Source: Pseudomonas mediterranea CFBP 5447
GTDB lineage: Bacteria; Pseudomonadota; Gammaproteobacteria; Pseudomonadales; Pseudomonadaceae
NCBI RefSeq assembly: GCF_000774145.1
Contig: NZ_KN322987.1
Span: 188,756 to 252,755, forward strand
Direction: 5' to 3'
DNA length: 64,000 bases
The notes under the pieces are model-generated. The model had not been told where the DNA came from, made no database searches, and was given only the letters and a program-made list of their open reading frames with translations. Positions 58,678 through 64,000 of this stretch are shown in pieces (within the stretch, counting starts at the first letter, position 1; every line of letters begins with the position of its first letter). The translations under genes and the position numbers were made by a program.

Positions 58678-59187
58678 ATGTTCGATGCAGCTACGCCGAC
58701 GGAGCACTCCCTACATGCGTTGTACCGTGATCATGGCGGTTGGCTGGAAGGCTGGTTGAGACGGCGCATGGGCAATGCCTGGGATGCGGCGGATCTGCGC
58801 CAGGATACCTTCCTGCGGGTGCTTTCCAGTGCCCAACCCCTGGCGGACCTGCACGAACCACGGGCCTATCTGCTCACGGTGGGCAAGCGGCTGCTGAGTA
58901 ATTTCTATACCCGGCGCAACCTGGAACAGGCTTACCTCGATGCCCTGGCAAGCCTGCCCGAAGAGTGCGTTCCGTCCCCGGAGCAACGCTGGCTGCTGCT
59001 GGAAACCCTGCATGCCCTGGACGAATTGCTCGATGGCCTGCCGCCCCAGGTGCGGCGGGTTTTTTTGTGGAGCCAGCTCGAAGGCCTGGGCTACCGGGAA
59101 ATCGCCGAGCGCATGCAGGTGTCCGAACGCACCGTCAAGCGCTACATGGCCCAAGCCTATGAGCATTGCCTGCTGGTGGACTTTTGA
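58678..59187 (+). CDS. ECF sigma factor, FecI/PvdS-type
   Basis: A 169-residue iron-starvation sigma factor: region 2 (LYRDHGGWLEGWLRRRMGNA, DLRQDTFLRVLSS, EPRAYLLTVGKRLLSNFY) and region 4 (LPPQVRRVFLWSQLEGLGYR, ERMQVSERTVKRYMAQA). Followed at once by fecR and a TonB receptor, the classic cell-surface signalling set. The stop and the fecR start share one base. Confidence 0.92.
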   Translation: MFDAATPTEHSLHALYRDHGGWLEGWLRRRMGNAWDAADLRQDTFLRVLSSAQPLADLHEPRAYLLTVGKRLLSNFYTRRNLEQAYLDALASLPEECVPSPEQRWLLLETLHALDELLDGLPPQVRRVFLWSQLEGLGYREIAERMQVSERTVKRYMAQAYEHCLLVDF

Positions 59188-60131
59188 TGCGTCCGGCCCC
59201 GTCGTCCGAGGCTCGGGAGGTCGCCCGGGCGGCTGCCCGCTGGCTGACCCTGATGGAGTTCGGCGGCAACGAGTTCGACTCCGCCGGCCTGCAACGCTGG
59301 CGCGACAGCAGCGCTCACCACGAAGCGGCCTGGCAGAAGGCCCAGCGGCTGCGTCAACGCTTCGCCGGGGTGCCGCCTTCGCTGGGCATGGCGACCTTGG
59401 ATCGTCCAGCCTTGCCCCGGCGTGCCGTACTCAAGCGCGCATTGGGCGTCGTCGCGCTGGTTCCGACGGCCTGGATGCTGGGCCGCACGTTGCCACTGGA
59501 CGCCTGGCGCGCCGACCTGCACACCGCCATCGGTGAGCAGCGACGCTGGTCGCTGGTCGATGGCAGCCTCTTGCAATTGAACACCGACAGCGCCGTGAAC
59601 CTGGACCTCAAGGCCCGGCGCCTGGTGCTGGTGCAAGGCGAAATGGCCCTGAAAATCAGCGGCGTCACGCCGTTGGCTGTCCAGGCGCCCTATGGCCTGA
59701 TTACCGTGAGTCGAGGCGAAGTCTGCGTGCGCCTGGGTGAACGAGGCTGCCAGGTGTCGGTGGTCAGCGGTTCGGCGCGGCTGCACCCGTTGCAGGGACC
59801 TGTGCTATCGCTGGAGGAGGGCCAACAGGCCAGCCTTCACGCTGCAGGCGCAGGGCCGGTGACCAGGGTCGACCTGACGCAACCGGGTTGGCGCGACGGG
59901 GTGCTCGTGGCGCAGAACCAGCCGTTGGGTGACTTTCTCCGTGAGCTGGGTCGCTATCGCCCGGGCGTGCTGCGTTGGGATGACGCCCTGGAATCGCTTC
60001 GGGTAACCGGCAGTTTCCGCCTGGAGAATACCGACAAAATCCTTGCTTTGCTCTCGGCCAGCTTGCCGCTCGACGTGCAGATGCGTACCCGTTATTGGGT
60101 CACCTTGTCGCTTCGCAAAAATATCGCCTGA
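59187..60131 (+). CDS. FecR-type anti-sigma/transducer
   Basis: A 314-residue inner-membrane protein: cytoplasmic DUF4880-like N-terminus (AARWLTLMEFGGNEFDSAGL, RWRDSSAHHEAAWQKAQRL), one membrane helix (ALGVVALVPTAWMLGRTLP, about residues 91-110) and a periplasmic FecR domain (SLLQLNTDSAVNLDLKARRL, YGLITVSRGEVCVRLG). Start at 59187 overlaps the sigma stop. It passes the receptor signal to the sigma factor. Confidence 0.9.
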   Translation: MRPAPSSEAREVARAAARWLTLMEFGGNEFDSAGLQRWRDSSAHHEAAWQKAQRLRQRFAGVPPSLGMATLDRPALPRRAVLKRALGVVALVPTAWMLGRTLPLDAWRADLHTAIGEQRRWSLVDGSLLQLNTDSAVNLDLKARRLVLVQGEMALKISGVTPLAVQAPYGLITVSRGEVCVRLGERGCQVSVVSGSARLHPLQGPVLSLEEGQQASLHAAGAGPVTRVDLTQPGWRDGVLVAQNQPLGDFLRELGRYRPGVLRWDDALESLRVTGSFRLENTDKILALLSASLPLDVQMRTRYWVTLSLRKNIA

Positions 60132-60198
60132 TGCCTGTCCCCTTTTTTTGTCTCGCTTGTCATTCAAGGCAAGTGAACAAAAACGAGAGCTCCCTCCA

Positions 60199-62622
60199 AT
60201 GTCCGCAGTAGTACCTTTGCATGTTCGCCCGGCCCTTGCCGGCTGGCGTCCGCTGTTGAACCTGAGTCTCATGCTGAGCCTGAGCGCCAGCCCATTCTTC
60301 ATCTCATCCAGCCAGGCCGAGGAAGCGGCGCGGCGCAGCTATCAGGTGCCGGCGGGCAGCCTCAGCGCGGCACTGACCCGCTTCGCCGGGCTGGCGGGTG
60401 TCAACCTGTCGGTGGACCCGGTCCTGGTGAGCGGTCGCAACAGCGCCGGGCTTTCGGGAGAGTATGGCGTGGAGGAGGGCTTTGCCCGGTTGTTGCAAGG
60501 CTCCGGCCTGCAATTGCAACCGGTGGGCGAACAGGCCTACATCCTGGCCCCGGCACCGGAGGGCGGCAGCCTGCAACTGGCGCCTACTTCAATTCTCGGC
60601 GCCGCCAGCGCGGAGGAGGGCGAGGCGTATGCCGGCGGCCAGGTCGCGCGTCGTGGCTCCCAGGGCTTGCTGGGCTCGCGCGACTTCATGGAAACGCCGT
60701 TCAGCATGACCACCTACACCAGCGAGACGGTCAAGAACCAACAGGCCCGAACCCTGGGCGACCTGGTCAACAGCGACCCCTCGGTGCGTGCGACCAACCC
60801 GGCGGGTGGGCGGTACGAGCAGTTCACCATCCGCGGTTTCAGCCTGTTCAACAGCGATGTGGCCTACAACGGCCTCTACGGCATCCTGCCGACCTATACG
60901 ATCGACATGGAAATGGCCGAGCGCGTCGACATCCTCAAGGGGCCGAGCCAGCTCATCAATGGCATTTCTCCGCGGGGTAGCGTGGGGGGCGGGATCAACG
61001 TGGTGCCCAAGCATGCCACCGATAAGCCCATCACCTCGTTCACCGGCAGCTACGCGTCCAACAACCAGCTCGGCGGTGCCGTGGATGTCGGCCGACGCTT
61101 TGGCGAGGACAACAAGTTCGGCATTCGCTTCAACGGTGTGAAACAGTCCGGCGACACCGAATGGGATCACCAGAGCGTGGATCGCGAGATGGCCGTGGTT
61201 GGCCTGGATTTTCGCGGTGAACGGCTGCGTGTCTCCACGGACATCGGCCACACCGAGCGCGATACCGATGCGCCGCAGGAGCGTGTGCAGGTTGCCGCCG
61301 CCGCGCCGGTTCCCCATGCCAGCGATGTGCGCAGCAACTATGCCCAGCCTTGGAGCAAGGCACGCACCAAGGACACCTTCGGCATGGTGAATGCCGAGTA
61401 CGATGTCAGCGACTCGACGATGTTGTATGGCGGTGTCGGTGCGCGTGAGAGTCATCATGATTTTCTTCGGCACGGCGTTATCGTTACGAATGCCGCTGGC
61501 GATTTCAGCGTCGCTCCTCGAGACTTCACCCGCGATGAGAATGTCCAGACGGCTAACGTCGGGGTGCGCAACTGGTTCCATACGGGCTCGGTGAGTCACG
61601 AAGTCAACCTGGCTGCCAGTTATTTCTACATGGACTTTACCAATGGCGGTGCTCGCTATGCTCCGGGCAGCAGCAACCTGTATGACCCGGTGGAAACCAC
61701 GACGCCAGGTACCCCTACGCGCAAGGATGACAAGGTCTACACCGAAAACCATTTCAGCGGCGTGGCGTTGTCCGACACCCTGGGGTTCTTCGATGACCGC
61801 TTGCTGCTGACCCTCGGCGCCCGCTGGCAGCGGGTGGAAGTGGACGACTGGACCGCGGGCGTCAAAGGTGCAACTGCCTATGATGAGGAAAAAGTCTCGC
61901 CATCGGGCGGCATCCTGTTCAAGGCCACCGACAGGTTGTCTCTTTACGCCAACTACATGGAAGGCCTGAGCCAGGGCAAGATCGCGCCGTCGACCTCGAT
62001 CAACGAGGATGAGATTTTCCCGCCGTTCATCAGCCGCCAAGTCGAGGTGGGAGCCAAGTACGACGCGGGGCCGTTCGCCTTGACTGCGGCTCTGTTCCGG
62101 ATCAAGCAGCCGGCCTACGCGACCGATGCCACGACACGTGTCTTCGGCCCCAATGGCAAGCGCGAAAACAGCGGCGTGGAATTGAGCGTATTCGGTGAAC
62201 CTCTAAAAGGCACGCGTCTGCTGGGTGGTGTGATGTACATCGACAGCGAGCTGACCAACACCACCGGCAGCACTTACGATGGCAACCGTGCGCCGGCCAC
62301 GCCGAAGTACAACGTCAACCTGGGCGCCGAATGGGACGTGCCGACTGTACAGGGCCTGACCTTGACCAGCCGCGGTATCTATTCCAGCTCACAGTACCTG
62401 GACCAGTCCAACACCAAGGAAATCGATTCCTGGGTACGCTTCGACGTCGGTGCACGCTACGGCTTCAAGGTCGATGAAAAGAACATCACCCTGCGTGCCA
62501 ACATCGAGAACGTGGCGGACAAGCGCTATTGGAGTTCGGCCGGGGCTTCGGATGACAGTGAGCCGGGCCTGACGCTGTCGACACCGCGCACCTACCTTCT
62601 GTCGGCTACCGTGGATTTCTAA
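60199..62622 (+). CDS. TonB-dependent ferric-siderophore receptor with STN signalling domain
   Basis: An 807-residue outer-membrane receptor. Signal peptide to SSSQA; STN domain (SYQVPAGSLSAALTRFAGLA, SGEYGVEEGFARLLQGSGL, residues about 45-120) for contact with FecR; plug (MTTYTSETVKNQQARTLGDL, RYEQFTIRGFSLFNSDVAYN, VDILKGPSQLINGISPRGSV) and a 22-strand barrel ending ..YLLSATVDF. It resembles hydroxamate or citrate-type siderophore receptors of the TIGR01783 group. Start 60199 gives the signal peptide; longer frame rejected. Context suggests uptake of the siderophore made downstream. Confidence 0.92.
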   Translation: MSAVVPLHVRPALAGWRPLLNLSLMLSLSASPFFISSSQAEEAARRSYQVPAGSLSAALTRFAGLAGVNLSVDPVLVSGRNSAGLSGEYGVEEGFARLLQGSGLQLQPVGEQAYILAPAPEGGSLQLAPTSILGAASAEEGEAYAGGQVARRGSQGLLGSRDFMETPFSMTTYTSETVKNQQARTLGDLVNSDPSVRATNPAGGRYEQFTIRGFSLFNSDVAYNGLYGILPTYTIDMEMAERVDILKGPSQLINGISPRGSVGGGINVVPKHATDKPITSFTGSYASNNQLGGAVDVGRRFGEDNKFGIRFNGVKQSGDTEWDHQSVDREMAVVGLDFRGERLRVSTDIGHTERDTDAPQERVQVAAAAPVPHASDVRSNYAQPWSKARTKDTFGMVNAEYDVSDSTMLYGGVGARESHHDFLRHGVIVTNAAGDFSVAPRDFTRDENVQTANVGVRNWFHTGSVSHEVNLAASYFYMDFTNGGARYAPGSSNLYDPVETTTPGTPTRKDDKVYTENHFSGVALSDTLGFFDDRLLLTLGARWQRVEVDDWTAGVKGATAYDEEKVSPSGGILFKATDRLSLYANYMEGLSQGKIAPSTSINEDEIFPPFISRQVEVGAKYDAGPFALTAALFRIKQPAYATDATTRVFGPNGKRENSGVELSVFGEPLKGTRLLGGVMYIDSELTNTTGSTYDGNRAPATPKYNVNLGAEWDVPTVQGLTLTSRGIYSSSQYLDQSNTKEIDSWVRFDVGARYGFKVDEKNITLRANIENVADKRYWSSAGASDDSEPGLTLSTPRTYLLSATVDF

Positions 62623-62631
62623 CACCGCTGT

Positions 62632-62657
62632 ACAGCTCCATGGAGGGAGCTGTTTTT
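62632..62657 (+). terminator. Rho-independent terminator of the receptor gene
   Basis: ACAGCTCC / GGGAGCTGT stem with ATGGA loop and five T. Confidence 0.85.
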
Positions 62658-62940
62658 CTATCGTCATATATCGCTTGGATATAATTGATATTAATCTGCA
62701 ATTATCGGAGGCCTGTCATTCGATATAAAAGCTGATTAAACGGCTTTCGGCGCTGATATTAAAGTGCCTTTCTCTCAGATGTTTATTCCTGAAACTCCAA
62801 TTCACTTCGGTGAATTCCTCCTGCGCGTTATTCAAATAACAATCCAATCCGAAAACTTCCAATTTATTTGAAATTAAATATTGCACTCATCAGTGAATGA
62901 GAATAATTTGCATATCGGGACTTAATCAGGATTGATTCTC
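62658..62940 (+). promoter_or_regulatory. AT-rich promoter region with Fur box upstream of dat
   Basis: About 283 bases, clearly AT-richer than the rest of the window. GAATGAGAATAATTTGCAT (62895-62913) is a fair match to the Fur box and lies 28 bases before the ATG. No gene or repeat seen. Confidence 0.65.
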
Positions 62941-64000
62941 ATGTCGAATGAAAGCGTTGCACGCATCGATTCTTTGCAGAAGGACAATGCCCATTATCTG
63001 CGCCGCCAGGGCCAGTTCGAATCCAATGTGCGCAGTTACCCGCGCAAGCTGCCCCTGGCCATCGCCAAGGCCCATGGCGTCTGGGTGACGGACGTGGAGG
63101 GCAAGACCTACCTCGACTGTCTGGCGGGGGCCGGGACTCTTGCCTTGGGTCATAACCACCCGGACATCATGGCCAGCATCGATTACTTCATCTCCTCGGG
63201 CATGCCGATGCATACCCTGGACCTCACCACGCCGCAGAAGGATGCCTTCAGTGAAAAGCTGTTGAGCGTGCTGCCTGGGCAGGGGCGTGACTACTGCCTG
63301 CAATTCTGCGGGCCGTCCGGGGCGGACGCGGTGGAAGCGGCGCTCAAGCTGGCCAAGACGTTCACCGGGCGCAGCAGCATCATCAGCTTCAGCGGTGGCT
63401 ATCACGGCATGACCCATGGTGCGTTGTCAGTAACGGGCAACACCGGGCCGAAAGACGCCGTGGCATCCTTGATGCCGGGCGTGCAATTCATGCCGTACCC
63501 CCATGAATATCGCTGCCCGCTGGGCATCGGTGGCGAAGCCGGGATCGAAGCACTGGGTTATTACTTCACCCAGTTCATCGAGGATGTGGAGAGTGGTGTG
63601 TCGCTGCCGGCGGCGGTGATCCTCGAAGCGGTGCAGGGCGAGGGCGGTGTCAACTGTGCCCCGCCGCAATGGTTGCGCCGTATCCGCGAGGTTACCCAGC
63701 GGCACGGCATCCTGCTGATCATCGATGAAGTCCAGGCGGGCTTTGGCCGCACCGGCAAGATGTTCGCGTTCGAGCACGCCGGGATCGAGCCGGACATCAT
63801 TGTCATGTCCAAGGCCGTGGGCGGTGGATTGCCGTTGGCCGTGCTGGGCCTCAAGCGAGAGTTCGATGCGTGGCAGCCGGGCGCCCACACCGGGACATTC
63901 CGGGGCAATCAGATGGCCATGGCCACGGGCCTGGCGACGCTCAACGCGCTGCAGCAACAGGACTTGCCCGCCCAGGCCGAACGGCATGGCGCCTGGCTCA
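62941..64000 (+). CDS. Diaminobutyrate-2-oxoglutarate aminotransferase, partial
   Basis: At least 353 residues; the gene continues past the right edge. A class III PLP aminotransferase: NHPDIMASIDYFISSGMPMH, FCGPSGADAVEAALKLAKTF, FSGGYHGMTHGALSVTG, LLIIDEVQAGFGRTGK (Asp contacting PLP) and the Schiff-base Lys in VMSKAVGGGLPLAV. It makes L-2,4-diaminobutyrate from aspartate semialdehyde. Coming after a sigma/FecR/receptor set and behind a Fur box, it is most likely the first siderophore biosynthesis gene (acsF-like in achromobactin clusters, or a pvdH/rhbA-type enzyme). Confidence 0.88.
   Translation, partial: MSNESVARIDSLQKDNAHYLRRQGQFESNVRSYPRKLPLAIAKAHGVWVTDVEGKTYLDCLAGAGTLALGHNHPDIMASIDYFISSGMPMHTLDLTTPQKDAFSEKLLSVLPGQGRDYCLQFCGPSGADAVEAALKLAKTFTGRSSIISFSGGYHGMTHGALSVTGNTGPKDAVASLMPGVQFMPYPHEYRCPLGIGGEAGIEALGYYFTQFIEDVESGVSLPAAVILEAVQGEGGVNCAPPQWLRRIREVTQRHGILLIIDEVQAGFGRTGKMFAFEHAGIEPDIIVMSKAVGGGLPLAVLGLKREFDAWQPGAHTGTFRGNQMAMATGLATLNALQQQDLPAQAERHGAWL

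Noticed and set aside
1..64000. tRNA, rRNA, integrase, att sites or prophage
   Set aside because: No cloverleaf-like sequence with CCA end, no rRNA-like stretch and no integrase or phage gene was seen; the only mobile element is the IS110.

Overview
The window is GC-rich chromosomal DNA from a Pseudomonas of the fluorescens group. The gene order of the alcohol-oxidation cluster follows the P. putida ped locus gene for gene, the intergenic spaces are packed with Pseudomonas-type REP doublets (core GTGGGAGCGAGCCTGCTCGCGA), and ferulate/vanillate, nirBD and siderophore loci of typical Pseudomonas form are present. I saw no rRNA, tRNA or CRISPR array. Assignments come from reading sequence and motifs; no database search was run.

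Layout. (1) 1-19476: PQQ-dependent alcohol oxidation. A rhodanese-like CXXCW-type protein (partial), an ABC permease/ATPase/beta-propeller/binding-protein operon, the pedS2/pedR2 two-component pair, a pentapeptide-repeat protein, calcium-type pedE, cytochrome pedF, a binding protein, a SoxYZ-like carrier, a metallo-beta-lactamase-fold hydrolase, lanthanide-type pedH, aldehyde dehydrogenase pedI, a 23-residue orphan pqqA, ercA and an ercS-type hybrid kinase. (2) 19477-24899: mqo with an export signal, an Rrf2 regulator divergent from a thioredoxin-reductase-like flavoprotein, a CAP-domain protein, and an unknown protein. (3) 25084-37524: hydroxycinnamate and vanillate catabolism (MFS carrier, OprD porin, ferR, ech-vdh-fcs, vanR, vanAB), interrupted after fcs by an IS110-family element inserted in a REP sequence. 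(4) 37742-48712: a GlcG/HbpS-like protein, AraC regulator, LysE exporter, a 1706-residue DUF6543/LRR toxin-like protein, a methyltransferase, and two divergent L,D-transpeptidase genes. (5) 49031-52200: nirBD behind a sigma-54 promoter and a terminator-bearing leader. (6) 52380-58316: CBS protein, a four-gene translationally coupled phosphorelay, and a divergent SnoaL-like periplasmic protein. (7) 58627-64000: an iron-regulated FecI/FecR/TonB-receptor set followed by a diaminobutyrate aminotransferase, probably the start of a siderophore cluster (achromobactin-like order).

How the genes work together. Regions 1 and 3 are two periplasm-to-central-metabolism routes. In region 1 alcohols are oxidised by PedE or PedH (Ca or Ln), electrons leave through PedF, and PedI removes the aldehyde. 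In region 3 hydroxycinnamates enter through OprD/MFS, Fcs and Ech make vanillin, Vdh makes vanillate, and VanAB demethylates it. Promoter reading suggests that pedF, pedI, pqqA and (more weakly) pedH share one bipartite activator site, and that ech and vanA share a palindrome between their -35 and -10 boxes.

The most striking item is the IS110 element at 33339-34516. Its non-coding end folds into two stem-loops whose loops carry short segments matching both halves of the REP target and both ends of the element. This is what is expected of a bridge RNA programmed for the genome's own REP repeats.
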